64,000 nucleotides of DNA from Cladocopium goreaui (taxonomy: Eukaryota > Sar > Dinophyceae > Suessiales > Symbiodiniaceae). Each line of letters begins with the position of its first letter. The first letter of the stretch is position 1. A model generated the notes under the pieces. It did no database searches. It was not told the origin of the DNA and saw nothing but the letters and a program-made list of their open reading frames with translations. Below are positions 12,457 through 25,291 of the stretch, one piece after another. The stretch spans positions 149,501 to 213,500 of the forward strand of contig CAMXCT020001990.1 of NCBI GenBank assembly GCA_947184155.2. The letters run 5' to 3'. Both the position numbers and the translations under genes were made by a program.

Positions 12457-15400
12457 TTAAGGCAGCAGCGGTAGTCCATCCAAGTTCTCCCACATTGGAG
12501 GCATCGGCACGTCCTTCTCTTTGGCAGCTTCCTCAGCTTAAACCTTTCCAGAGTATGAAGGGGGTCAAAAACAGAAACGGCTCCAACATGGTTGTGTCAA
12601 AAACACATGCTGAGGAAGAAAGGAAGCAATCTGGAAGCTCTTCAATATGCAAAGTGAGCTGCATCATTGGAATCTTGAAGAGCAGGAGCATTGTCCTTCA
12701 GTTGGGTTACACTTTCAAACGCAACAAGGGCTATCTATACAGACCAGCACCCGGAGGTAGCTCTGCACAACCGCGATATAACCCGAACATCTCCGACATG
12801 AATTATTAATTATGTGAACATCAAGATTCGTCACAGCAGTCTATATTTGCAAGCAAGTTGCTCTGTCCACCTCAAATGCCTTCAGCGTCAGCTGCTAAGC
12901 GTGAGAATTGCAGTGATTTGCCAAAAAAAATGGGTTCAACTCAAACCTGGTGAAATCATCTTGAAATCAAAAGTAGATGATTGCCACACAAGGATAAGAT
13001 TCACTAAGAGCACACTTGTGCACTTCTTGCAAACAAGTCGCTGTGCGTATGGGCCTTGGCCATCTCAAGCTAAAACGGTTGATGCTGCAAATGCTTCAAG
13101 CACAGCTTTTATTGTCTTGGTGCCCCGGATGGTGAGACCTTTCTACGCCGGAAAATTCCATATTTGTCATTGTTTGTCCATCTCAGCGCCGAGGAACTTG
13201 TTTATTGAAGGGAGTGCCGTCATCCACATAGCGCGGCGTAAGGCCCTGTCAGTCAACAGGTGTCAAAAGGGGTCAAAAGGCATCAAAAGGTAGTGCCATC
13301 ACAGGCATCATATGCACCATCGTCGCAGGGTTAAGCAAGGGAAGTGAGATGAAGCGAGCAAGAGATCGAGATCTGACATTGGTCCCAACACTTGACCAAT
13401 GATTATATAATATGCTATATTTATTAATCAATTAAGCAGCGCTGCCATCTTCCAAGTTCCAGGTGCCTTTGTCCTTGCGATGCTGCCGTCAGCGTGACTG
13501 CTGCATCAACGCCATATCTCTGCCTCAGAGTCACAGCATCTTCCTCGAATCACAGCATGTCACAGCCGGTGGCTGGTGGTGGCAGTGGCCATTGGTTGCC
13601 ATTGGTTGCCTGAAAAAACTGACGCCATGCCACGCACTCTTCAGGCTTGGAGCCACTGGAGCCACTGGAGCCACTGGAGCTGAAGAGTTGAGCACCTCCA
13701 AATGAAAACACCAATGGGGCGAGTCTACAAAGCATGTCGCACATCTGCCAGTAATTGAAACCTGGTAAATGTCTGCTGTATGTCATGTAGTCATGTACAT
13801 AACACACAGTATTAGACAGTAAATGTCACTAAAGTTAAATGGTTACACATCCAAATCCACTCAGAAATAACATTCAACATCATTCAATATAAGTATATCT
13901 ACACACACACACATATATATACACAGAATTATACATGTCACATATATATATATAATTATATAATATATAATAATGTACAATCAATGCAAATTTAATGCAA
14001 TGACTATCAATGACTAGATTAAATATGATTAAATTACGAACTTTCAGCATTGGAGTGCAGTTGATGACCACGCACAGTGTGGACACTTGGCCTCACAAAG
14101 TGCTGAATCCAGCCGCATGAGGACCAAAGGATACCAAAGGACCAACCTCTAAATGACTATGGCCATTGTGATTTGCTCCTTGAAATCAAGGCCGAAAACC
14201 ATCGAAAACCCGTGCACGTGATGCATGATGCTCACCTAGTCGCATCTAGTCTCTTGTTTCAGCTGGCTACTGAAGCCTGAAATGGAAATGCGTTGAAAAA
14301 CCCATCATGAACATCTGCATCACCGAAGTCCATCAGGGGCTCTGAGCCTCAAAAATCTTGAGCCTTCAATTCTCAGCATAACTTCGGGGACACCACAAAC
14401 ATGCCAAAAGCTTGAACAAACACAGCACAACAAAGCAAACATACAAAGCAAACATGTTTGGCAAACGGAGAAACGGAGTTGCCCTGGTTGGTGAGCATCT
14501 CTTGGCGATATGATCGATATGCTGTAAATTGCTCTGACATGCTCCCGGCGCACCGCATTGCTGTCAGAACCCCTGAAACCCCGGAGCTGGGTTGCCTCTG
14601 CGGATGTGAAGTTCCAAGATTTTCCAAGATGGTCTTGGATGTCACTTTTAGATACTTTTAGTGCATAGTGCCGGGCACTTAGTGCCGATCTGGCTGTGAG
14701 ATGCTCCAAGGCTGGCACTTGTTCTGCTGCTGTGATGGCCGCAAGGGTGCTGCGTTGTCGTTGTGTCCTGATTCAGCATGGAGGGGGTACTACGAGTGCT
14801 GAAGCGAGGGAGACGCAATGCGATGCATCAAAGAAGAGCTGACACAATTTACGTCAATTTACAATCATTTACACTATGCTACACTGAGCTCGTGCGTGGG
14901 CACCTGTCAGTGGTTACGGCATGTGTCGGTGTTTGATTTCTCGATGACGAAGCCTTCAGAAATGTCAGCTCGTGTTGACACATTGCCACTGAAGCTAAAG
15001 CTGCTTGTGGGTGACGATGTGCCATTCAAGGCAAGAACTTCGAAGGATTGATTCAAATGATTCAAATGATTCAATATGTTTCAATATGATACTCAATGAT
15101 ACTCAATGATACTCAATGTTCAGCATCTTGAGGGCATCACGGCACCAGGGGAGGGAGTCTCAAAGTTGGACCTCGAATCCTGGCAGAGGATTCAGCCACA
15201 CTTGCACAAGTCATCCACCAGGTCTGCCCCATCTGAATGAACCAGATTGAACCGGTGAAAGACCGGTTATCAAATATCCAGTGTCCACATAGAGACCTGA
15301 AATCATCGTAAACTACAGCAGTCCTCATAGTCTACCGAGCCGCTAGCAGGCCTACGAAGACAAAATGGCTTAAAATTGAAAAGCATGGTCAAAGATTGTA

Positions 15401-18400
15401 AACGCATGACAAAGCAACAGGATGCCGATAGCCAAGCAACCAAACACAATGCAACATGTTGATTTGGGTGGGAACGAGATTGGAGGGAAGTTGTGTGACG
15501 TTCACCGCTTTTTGTCTGCACTTCAAGCGCTGAGACTTTGCTTGTGGCGGGTGCATCTTTGTGTCACCATGCACAAGAAGGAAAGTCACGTAGACAGATC
15601 TTTGTAAACCCATCCGGCATCATCTCATCCATCATCACCCAACACAAACAATACATGACAATACCATACAATACCCAAACATCCTTGCAAATATCCTTAG
15701 GAGTCCTCGTCACATGTTGCACTGAAGATTTGGTGCTCGATCCGAACCTCTCTGTCTAGGGCTGCAGATATGCAGCTACCAGCTACCTAAACTACTCCTA
15801 AACTGTACAGTGTCAAACCACACAGAGATTTCCAAGCATTAACTGGCAAGGGTGCAAACACTGCAGGAGGTCAATTGATGGTCAATTGAACTCTGCAAAA
15901 TTAATCAACGGAAAATCATAAGGAGTCATGAGTGTTCCCAAAAGACGTTGGCTGCACAGAAGTAGTGAGAGTGAAGCCTCAGTAGCAGTGCGCTCGACCA
16001 ATCACCGATGATTTCAACACCGCATGACAGTCTTGACACAGATCACCTTTTGAAATATGTTGAAATCTCTCAGTTTGACCGGGGCACGTCCACTTCCAAG
16101 ATGTCTAGCAGATATTGATGTGGAGACGGCGCTGAAAACCCCCACCTCAGCAACCATATCAGGACAAAGTCTATCAAAGTGTATCGGCATGTGGGCACGA
16201 TGGGCACGAGGGAGGGAACACACACACAGACATTTTGTGTTAGGGACGAAGCTTTCCCAAAGTGAGGGAGCTACTTGGTAGTTACATGTAGCTACCTACT
16301 TTGTAGCTACGTGCTGAGCGTGCCAAGGCTAATTGTCAAGGAACGATTTCGAGAGAACTGCACTTCGTCGCCCCCTGGAGCTCACGCATCTGCAAGTGCC
16401 CTTGACATTCCTTGGCCGACTGAACATCTATGACAATCTATTCCTTCGCAAGGCGCTCTACCACGTTTTCTCAAAAGAAATTGGATGAAATTGGTGATTG
16501 TTGGCCCCTGCATTAAGGCGTCAACAATTCACCCAAATTGACCAAATCATCCAAATTTGCCACCCAGTCTATGCTTCTATATTCTCTGAATATAATTATC
16601 CGTCCAATTCATGAAACGCTGATTTTTTCTGGATGTCGCTCAACCACGTTGTCTTACCTCAAAAGATGTGTCAAAAAGGCAAGCTTTAAGGGTGCAAAAG
16701 ATAATATAACAAAATAAGGAAGTTGGTTCTAATTATGCCCCAAACAAGAGGTTAACAGGGTCAAAGATTCTAAACAAGAGGAGCATAGTTACAATGACAA
16801 TAGTTCACCAAATATGGGGAGAGTAATTCCCCACATAAGGGGTCAATACTTCAGGATATGGCCCAAAACTGTGGTAGAGAACAATGCCAGGCCAGGCCAA
16901 AGTGGGACATTGCCGCAGCTGAGATACGATGGCCATGCCAGCAGAAGACTGTGGAACCTCTCCTGAGATTTCGAGACATCAAGCTATCAGCGGCCATCAG
17001 CAAAGTCAGAAAGATCATTGAATGTCTCTTACTTGGGTCATTGACCTCTGAATATCTCAATGGTCAATACATGTCAATACCATTGTGTTAGCATTGTGAT
17101 ATTCAGAGGAATTGGTGCTTTGGTGCTCTGAGGTCATGTCGCCAAGTAAGTTCACCAGACTCTCGATGCTTGCCCGTGATTTTGTACTGAGATGAAGTGT
17201 CGTAGCAATGTCCAGCCTCAGTAGCTGCTGTAGCTTTTCTGTCGCCCATGAGGTGAAAAGAACATCCACAGAAGTTATCATGCCAAGGGACTAGCCTGCC
17301 TGCCCGTTGGAAATTCAGCTTGTACTCCTGCAACACTGATATGCCTCACAGCCTTCCATGCAAAATATGTGCCAGAATTGACTTGCTCATGTTTCTTGGG
17401 GATATCTCGCAGCAGCAACAGCTGCAGCAAGCAATTACTGCCTCCAACACCACTGCTATTGCTGCTGCTGCGTCAATTCGCCGAACCAGTTCTTACTGAG
17501 TTACTTCTGGGTACCATAATATCTAATCCTTAATTCTCCTGCTACTGCTAAAACCTCACTTGGTACCGAAATCATTGTCACTGTATGCCGCTATCTATGA
17601 CACAAAATCTCCGTCCTTACTCAGCGGCAACGGCACCGTCTGACGAACATGGGGAAGCTCCGTCCAAACCAAACTGCCGGTCCAGCAGCTGGGGCTTAGG
17701 GTTTGACACCTTGCAGAGGAAGAGGGCGAGCTCAAAGATCAGAATGATGAGAATGATGAGAATGATCAGAAACAGCAATGGCACACAGCAGCACCATGCC
17801 TTTTCAGCAGAAGAAATTCAAACCATTCCAATTTGGCCAAGCAGCAGCGTCTGGTTCAGCTGTTGATCAACCAATGTCCATTGTGCCTGTGGCCTTGCAC
17901 AAGGCATCCGATGGCATCCGATGGTATCCGATGGCAATCGTGGCCACAAAACCACAACAGCCAGAAGATGCTGGAAGCATGTCTCATCGACCCAGCCTTC
18001 CGCCAACTTCGGGATGGACGTCAGTCAGTGTGATGGGATTGGGCATCTCTGGCACCTTGCACGACAATCTGAAAATCCCTGAGCCCCAGATGTTCTTCCA
18101 CTCCAATCAACCAGCAAAACAAAGAAATGTAGGCTTCCCTGCTCCGCAATCTATGGCAATCTATGGCAATCTATGGCAATCTATGGCAATCTATGGCAAT
18201 TTCGTAACCATGTGAAAACTCGCAGTGTCTCACGCTGGCGGCACCTCACTACACATGGCGTGTGCCGGTGGAGAGTCCGCCGGAGGTGGCAGTGGCGGGT
18301 CGGAGAGCTCCCTTTCGGGTCCCCCAGCCTTGGTTTGACAAATCCTCAAGTCGACATGGGCAAATTTATTTGTTTGAATGGCTTTACAATGCTTTATACC

Positions 18401-19251
18401 ATTTGATTGTTGAGATTATTTAATTATATTCAAACATATTTAAACTACGTATATTTGATTGGCATTTAATTGTCGTTATTTCTGATTCTGTGTTTAATTC
18501 GCGGCTCCAAGTTGCTCAAATTCTTAGTGAGGCACCGTACCTTTGCTAATAGATCTAATAGTCTAAGCCACGGGAAAGAAACCTCAGATGTAACATGGCA
18601 ACTTGACAGATTCTAAGAAGATCTCAGCAACTCAGCAAGTAAAACATAGTAAAATATGAGGCAAAAGAAGGAAGAAGTTTAGTCTGTTCCCAGGGGCTCA
18701 GCTGACCACCCCAAGCGGAACCTGGGATAGCAATCGACATCAGATGGCATCAGTGGTCAGAGACTGCATGGTGAGGGAAGGGTTTTTGTGTTCTCACATG
18801 GTGCCCTTCAAATATCTTCAAACTGATCAAACACTTGGGACTTTTCGGGACCACATACCGCCAAGGATGCCAAGGCACCTACACCAACTGCCAAGGAGTT
18901 CGGCTCTGGCAGAGCTGCGTCGCCATCTAAACCATTGGCGTATCCAGCACCAGCATTTCCAGCTCCATCCATCTCAATCAGCGGAGGCATTGAATCTTCC
19001 GTCACATCTTCCTGGGCATGCGCCCACCCAACAAGCTTGACATAGCTTGACAGGTTGCAAAATGTTGCAAATGACAAGAAAGTTGATGCCATAGTGAGTC
19101 TGACGTGTCAGAGAGGTGTTTGATGTATGTGTTTTTTTTTTTTTAAATATATCATAAATATAAATAAATATATGTATAATGTATATATAAATATATGTAT
19201 ATATAATATATATATAAATCTTATATATTCTTATAATATGTATATATACTA

Positions 19252-19282
<31 letters not shown>

Positions 19283-22200
19283 GTTCAGCCATCTTCAACC
19301 AGGAATCCTTCTTTTCCAGCAACTCATCCGACTCCTTCCGACCTTGGCAGGGCAACCAACCGCACCGAACTTCTGCGGCTGCTTGGTGACGCTTGGTGAC
19401 GCTTGGTGACGCTTGGTGCAGCTCAGATTCCGGTGCAAAGTTTCCACACCAAGGCAGCCAACATGACCAAACAAGCGATCACAGCCTTGGTCGTAACAGC
19501 TCAAGCTCACTGCCATCCACTCGTAATGTCGATATTCCGATATACGAACCCAACCCGCCGGTTTTGGCTTCGGATTCCGCATCTATATGTGTATGTACAT
19601 ACCACACCATATCATTACATTACATTACACTTGATTGCAATATCATATTGTATTATATATCATACTAAATTAAGTTATATTATATTATACTACATTAGAG
19701 TATATTATGTGCGTTATTTCATATTTTTTTATATAGTATTGTAAAATGTTGCATTAATCTTAGTATCAACCAAATGGCATTATATTGTGTTATACCATAG
19801 CGATACTATCTTACATTGTATCAAATTATTACAATATATGATGCTCATTGAGTTTCATCTTCTTAGATGGTGGCATATTATTATGCGATATTAGATCATA
19901 TTATATTCCTCTAATATCTGTTATATAATATTATTTAACACGTATCAACATGTATTAAGTATATAATATTACATAAATGTATAATATTCAGTTCTTCCTC
20001 GCTACCTCCTCGGGATTCTATTTCACCGCTCTCCTTCCAAATGCATCAAACTGGTCCAACTCAGCATCTTAGTTATCATTAGTTAGAATTCATTTTATAG
20101 CTAGATATCATGATATCTTTGGCATCTTTGGGAACCAAATGGAACCAGTTAGGGTTCCGCGCTATCGGAACACGTCCAGTCCCTGCATTTGTGATGAGCA
20201 GCTGCCACGATGATGATGATCTCCGAAGAATCACCTCCCTCATTGGTGCCCTGCAGGGAAATGGCGGAGGGAAAAACATCTGGGGACAGTAACCCAAACA
20301 TAGTCAAAGTAGGTTAAAGTCGTGCCAATTCTCACCAACATTTCAACTATTTCTCTATTTCTGCTGTTTCATCATGTTTCATCCAGTCCTGATCTTGGGA
20401 TAGAAGGTCCAAGCTGACATTGAAATTTGCTCCTGGCTGACCACCTCGAAGTTCCAGCTCCTGCCCAGGTCTTCAGCTGATTCCAAAGTGATCCAGAGTG
20501 GTCTTTTGATTCTTTTGGTCTCTTGCACTGCTTTCAAATTTCATATGCTTTCAGAGTCTTTAGCTTTAAACAGTCGCTCGTGGATCAGCTACTGAAGGTC
20601 AACTCTAGCGCTCACTTGATGCTGCGAGATGGTCAACACCAAAATTCTCTCAAAACGCACAGCATCTGAAACTGTTGATCAAAATTTCATGGAATGATTA
20701 GAACTGATGCCAAAATACCAAATCTCGTTATGCATCTAGGCCTATGGGGGCCTTGGGGCCTTGACGCCTTGGGGATCCTTGGGGCCTTTGGAATCCTTTG
20801 GAGCAATGGCCCGCCCTGCGATCTGCGGAGCCTCCTTCAGCTTGTCAGCAAAATCTTCTGAGTTCTTCAGCTGCTGCAGTTTCGTCATCACCACAGCTTC
20901 TTCGCTAGGAAGCGTGTCAATCTCAAAGTTGACCCTCCAAATACCACCTTGGAATTGCATGGAAATGGAATCATTCATCTGCATCCATGGTATGACTTCC
21001 TCCTTGCTGCGATATGCTGCGATATTCAACTGAGATACTCAAGCGCCGCAGTTTTGCATAGGCTTGGGCACTGCTTCGAATGCGGCTTTCCAAGAGGCCT
21101 TCGATGAAGCATGCGATGGTCAAACGCAATTCAGCTACCAGCCATCAATCTCATCATGTCTATCTATGATAGACGAACCGGTAATGTCCTGTAGTTATCT
21201 ATTCTCTCATCTTGCAAAGCTTGCGAATGAAAAGGCTGCAAACGTTCAGGTTGTTCAAGTTTTGGTGTAATTACTTGCTTGAATCTGAAATCACGAACAC
21301 TGGGGAGAAGTTTCAGGAACTCATCTCGCGTTGAAAGTCTGATTTCTGTGTCTCGCGAATGATGAGCTTGCCTGTGGCCCGTGACAGCGCAGAGGCAACC
21401 GCCATTTCCTGGGATGCGAGAGCCAAAAGAATCAAGATCTCAACCTGTGAAAACTCCAAGAAAGCATCATGCAGCATCACAAAATATCACAACGCATGGT
21501 CCAAGTGTGGTCAACCAACTGTCAGCTCTTGACCTATATCAATGGCTTGATCAGCCAAGGGACGGCAGCGGATTGACTTACACCATCTTGTGCGAACGAA
21601 ACAACTCCCTCTACTACGACCCACTCTGCTGAAGTTGAGCTTTGGACCTCAATTCTGCGCACTCAACTGGCTTTGACCAACGGAGTGGCACCAGCAAGCA
21701 TTTGTGATATTCGACCTGCACGTTTAGAAGTTTAGATGCCAGGCTACCAAGGTTGCACTCGAGCTTGTTTCAAGCCTTGGACAAAATAACACGTATGCCG
21801 CATGCCTGTGACAAAATCACCGGGACACAAAAATGACAGAACATGCCATTAAACAAAACAAGACACAACAATCTGATCTCATCTACTTGGTCTGAGAAAC
21901 GCCGTTGTGCTTGGGCTGCTGGTTGAGGCAACCTTTGCCAGAAACATGCAGCGATCATCAGCGATCACTGCGAAGTTTGGATCCGTCCACGGAGGCTGAG
22001 GCGGCAGCCATCAAACTTCCATCAGTCGCATTCGTTTCGTTTGTGACCTCAGGCCATCTGTACCATCTGGATGCCCAAAGTTAAAGTTAGCCAAACCACA
22101 CCGAAGTCATGCAAAGGCCATTAGACTTCACTAGAAATCTGGCCTGAAAACTTCAAAAGTGCGGCAAGACACATTGGGTTCAAGTGCCTCGTCTTCCCTC

Positions 22201-22556
22201 TGAGACGTTGTCCTCAAAAGCAGCTAGCGCAAGCTGTCGCCGCAACAGCAAGGTTTTCAGTTCCGGGAAACTGAAGCTCTGCCTCAAACCTTTCCTTTAC
22301 GTGTGAAAACATGGGAAAACAATAGGGCTCTGCAGCAACTGTAGTGACTAACTTCGCATGCGGAAATATGCAACATTGATTTCAAAGAATCCAAAAATGC
22401 TGCTCCGCTAGCTGGAGAGAGAGAAAGAGGGAGAGGATACTAAGATTGCCAGGTATCTGCCATGTGTTTGGCATATGTTTGTCTTTGCCCTATTTGCCCT
22501 AATCACACCCAGTCCCTGCACCAGGCTTGACGCTGGACCAAGGAAGAAGGGAGACG
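12457..22556 (-). CDS. Intron-rich gene with many short exons, product unknown
   Basis: Minus-strand coding islands with G-rich first codon positions and flanking AG/GT-type splice signals. 5' to 3' they lie at about 22509-22556, 22222-22300, 21885-22002, 21540-21660, 21322-21444, 21060-21160, 20760-21006, 20385-20515, 18859-19011, 17106-17300, 16050-16115, 14918-15037, 14478-14749, 13610-13695 and 12457-12540. Sample peptides are DPNFAVIADDRCMFLAKV, GGIWRVNFEIDTLPSEEAVV, ESAEDLGRSWNFEVVSQEQI, RREHVRAIYSISIISPRDA and EKDVPMPPMWENLDGLPLLP. The last runs into a stop at 12457-12459, so the gene may end there. Exon 18859-19011 is exactly 51 codons, with a GTATGT donor and a CCCAG acceptor. Exon 13610-13695 has an AG/GC donor, typical of dinoflagellates. 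No domain is recognised. It may be one gene or more. Confidence 0.5.
16333..16498 (+). CDS. Short coding-like island opposite to the surrounding gene
   Basis: A plus-strand open stretch of about 54 codons ends in TGA. It contains RRPLELTHLQVPLTFLGRL and NIYDNLFLRKALYHVFSKE, which read like a real amphipathic protein segment. It lies within what would be an intron of the minus-strand gene. It could be a fragment of a mobile-element protein, an exon of an opposite-strand gene, or chance. I do not recognise the family. Confidence 0.3.
18150..18200. repeat. 12-bp tandem repeat
   Basis: Five consecutive copies of CTATGGCAATCT-type units (12-bp period). A 10-bp repeat, CTTGGTGACG, occurs in about four copies nearby at about 19382-19420. 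Confidence 0.85.
19127..19285. repeat. AT and CT microsatellites
   Basis: A poly-T run is followed by TA-rich microsatellite and then a (CT)n run at about 19250-19280. Further AT-rich low-complexity DNA extends over 19600-19990 with no gene. Confidence 0.85.
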
Positions 22557-22839
22557 GCCTGAAATAAGCAGATAAACGGAAAGTACACCATGAAATGTAG
22601 TCAGCAGGCCAGGGATGTTATCTTGGTCATTCCCTGATTGATTCTGATTGTACCAAGACCCATCATGGCAGCAGGTTCCAACATAGTTCCAAAATATATA
22701 TATATATATAAATATATATATATAAATATATATATATGTACGATGGACCTTTATGTACTATTTGAACGTTTGCATGTCGAAAGGATTTTATTGAAATTAT
22801 ACCTCTTTCTGGAGAATCCCTACTAGTTAATCTATATAC

Positions 22840-23720
22840 CAAAAAGAAAGAAATGGAATTCAAAAAATTCAAAAAAAAATGAATACATATTTTTTTTGAA
22901 TTTTTTGAATTCCATTTCTTTCTTTTTGGGACTTTCATTTTTTTTTGAATTTTTTGAATTTTTTGAATTCAAAAAATTCAAAAAAAATGAATACATATTT
23001 TTTTTTTGAATTTTTTGAATTCAAAAAATTCAAAAAATTCAAAAAAAAGTGAATGCATAATTTTTTTTGAATTTTTTGAATTCAAAAAATTCAAAAAAAA
23101 AGTGAATACATAATTTTTTTTGAATTTTTTGAATTTTTTGAATTCAAAAAATTCAACAAATTCAAAAAAAAAAGTGAATACATATTTTTTTTGAATTTTT
23201 TGAATTCAAAAAATTCAAAAAAAAATGAAAGTCCCAAAAAGAAAGAAATGGAATTCAAAAAATTCAAAAAATTCAAAAAAAAAATGAATACATATTTTTT
23301 TTGAATTTTTTGAATTTTTTGAATTCCATTTCTTTCTTTTTGGGACTTTCATTTTTTTTTGAATTTTTTGAATTTTTTGAATTCAAAAAATTCAAAAAAA
23401 ATTAAAAAAAGTGAATACATATTTTTTTTGAATTTTTTGAATTTTTTGAATTCAAAAAAATCAAAAAAAAAGTGAATACATATTTTTTTTTGAATTTTTT
23501 GAATTCAAAAAATTCAAAAAAAAGTGAATGCATATTTTTTTTTGAATTTTTGAATTTTTTGAATTCAAAAAATTCAAAAAATTCAAAAAAAAATGAAAGT
23601 CCCAAAAAGAAAGAAATGGAATTCAAAAAATTCAAAAAAAAATGAATACATAATTTTTTTTGAATTTTTTGAATTCCATTTCTTTCTTTTTGGGACTTTC
23701 ATTTTTTTTGAATTTTTTGA
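22840..23720. repeat. AT-rich block of alternating inverted repeats
   Basis: The block is built from AAAAAATTC and GAATTTTTT words around GAATTC centres, so it consists of many perfect palindromes. A longer arm, CCAAAAAGAAAGAAATGG, alternates in orientation: plus near 22840, 23233 and 23601, and minus near 22910, 23322 and 23677. This gives three inverted pairs, most of which also carry GAAAGTC outside. Open frames across it (Phe/Glu/Lys-rich) are low-complexity artefacts. Confidence 0.9.
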
Positions 23721-23739
23721 TTTTTCTCGTGCCTTAAGG

Positions 23740-23850
23740 CGGGCCCAATGTTTTTTTGACCCCTGACCCTGTTTTTTTGACCCCTGCCGGTTTTTTTTGA
23801 CCCCTGGGCACCTGTTTTTTTGACCCCTGGTTTTTCTGACCCCTGACCTT
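23740..23850. repeat. Short repeat of a T-run followed by GACCCCTG
   Basis: About six irregular copies of TTTTTTTGACCCCTG separated by a few bases lie directly before the 20-bp satellite. Confidence 0.85.
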
Positions 23851-23857
23851 GTCCGAC

Positions 23858-24500
23858 TGGCCCTCGTGCCTCAAAACTGGCCCTCGTGCCTCAAGACTGG
23901 CCCTCGTGCCTCAAGACTGGCCCTCGTGCCTTAAGACTGGCCCTCGTGCCTTAAGACTGGCCCTCGTGCCTTAAGACTGGCCCTCGTGCCTTAAGACTGG
24001 CCCTCGTGCCTTAAGACTGGCCCTCGTGCCTCAAGACTGGCCCTCGTGCCTCAAGACTGGCCCTCGTGCCTCAAGACTGGCCCTCGTGCCTCAAGACTGG
24101 CCCTCGTGCCTTAAGACTGGCCCTCGTGCTTCAAGACTGGCCCTCGTGCCTCAAGACTGGCCCTCGTGCCTTAAGACTGGCCCTCGTGCCTTAAAGACTG
24201 GCCCTCGTGCCTTAAGACTGGCCTCGTGCCTTAAGACTGGCCCTCGTGCCTCAAGACTGGCCCTCGTGCCTTGAGACTGGCCCTCGTGCCTTAAGACTGG
24301 CCCTCGTGCCTTAAGACTGGCCCTCGTGCCTTAAGACGGGCCCTCGTGCCTCAAGACTGGCCCTCGTGCCTTAAGACTGGCCCTCGTGCCTTAAGACTGG
24401 CCCTCGTGCCTTAAGACTGGCCCTCGTGCCTCAAGACCGGCCCTCGTGGCTTAAGACCGGCCCTCGTGCCTTAAGACTGGCCCTCGTGCCTTTAAGACTG
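23858..24500. repeat. 20-bp satellite, about 32 copies
   Basis: The tandem unit is CTGGCCCTCGTGCCTTAAGA. Most copies are identical except for a C/T change giving CCTCAAGA or CCTTAAGA; rare copies have one-base insertions or losses (near 24193 and 24225). There are no spacers, so it is not a CRISPR array. Confidence 0.95.
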
Positions 24501-24534
24501 TGGCAGCGTCTCTGCATCTTGAATTGTTCCCAAT

Positions 24535-25090
24535 AATTTGTCTAATAGTCTCAGATTTTTAAATTTGTCTAATAGACAAATTTTAAAAATTTGTCTTAGA
24601 CAAATTTTTGCTCGACAAATTTGTCTAAGACACCAGTCTTAGACAAATAAAGTTGTCTAAGGCAGATTTTTTGCCAATCCTCCGTGAGGACGTGTGTTTT
24701 GTGAAACTGCCTTCAAACTACCTCATGTTTTAAAGGGAAACTTCCTCACTTTTTTGGGGATTTTTGGGGAAACTGCCTCACTATTTCTCTTACTCTTTGA
24801 TACTTTTTGCACACCCTCCACCAAATGATAGAAAAATGATAAGGTAGTTTGGAGGCAGTTTTGGAGGCAGTTTTGAGGCAGTTTTGAGGCAGTTTGAAAA
24901 AACTGATGTAGTTTCAATTTGGCTAAGACAAAAAAAACTGTCTAAGACAAATATTTTTTGTCTAAGACAACTTTTTTTTGTCTAAGACAAATTTTCAAAA
25001 TTTGTCTTGGACAAAAAAAAGTTATCTTAGAAAAAAAAGTCTACCTAATAGTCAGATTTCTACAGAATAGGGATTAGACAAATTTTTGTC
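24535..25090. repeat. Block of TTGTCTAAGACAA palindromes around a second inverted repeat
   Basis: The 13-mer TTGTCTAAGACAA and variants (AATTTGTCTAAGAC, GTCTTAGACAAA) recur at 24540-24660 and 24920-25090. Between them, AAACTGCCTCA near 24700-24780 faces GAGGCAGTTTT copies at 24850-24900. The whole is therefore an inverted repeat nested within inverted repeats. Confidence 0.8.
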
Positions 25091-25130
25091 TTAGCCAGTC
25101 TATTGGGTTGTGACTGTTGCACAGCCCTTT

Positions 25131-25291
25131 CAGTTTCAAGCTCGGTCACGCTGCGCTACTTGTTAGCCATGCCTGTCAAATATGGGCTCGGTGCTGCGGT
25201 GGATTATGAGGACAGCAATGGCAGCACACATCGCCTTTTTGTCTATGGGATTGCGTTAGATGGAAAATATCTACTTTCCCGAAGCGCCTAG
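25131..25291 (+). CDS. Exon-like coding island, product unknown
   Basis: An open plus-strand stretch with G-rich first codon positions includes MPVKYGLGAAVDYEDSNG and HRLFVYGIALDGKYLL. It is preceded by a CCCTTTCAG acceptor-like sequence and ends in a TAG at 25289-25291, so it could be a terminal exon. No family is recognised, and the flanks are repeats and AT-rich DNA. Confidence 0.35.

Noticed and set aside
14345-14370. Relict dinoflagellate spliced leader (GGCTCAAG on the minus strand)
   Set aside because: Only about 8 bases match and it is not at a gene start.
23858-24500. CRISPR-like array
   Set aside because: The 20-bp units are directly adjacent with no spacers, in a eukaryotic context.
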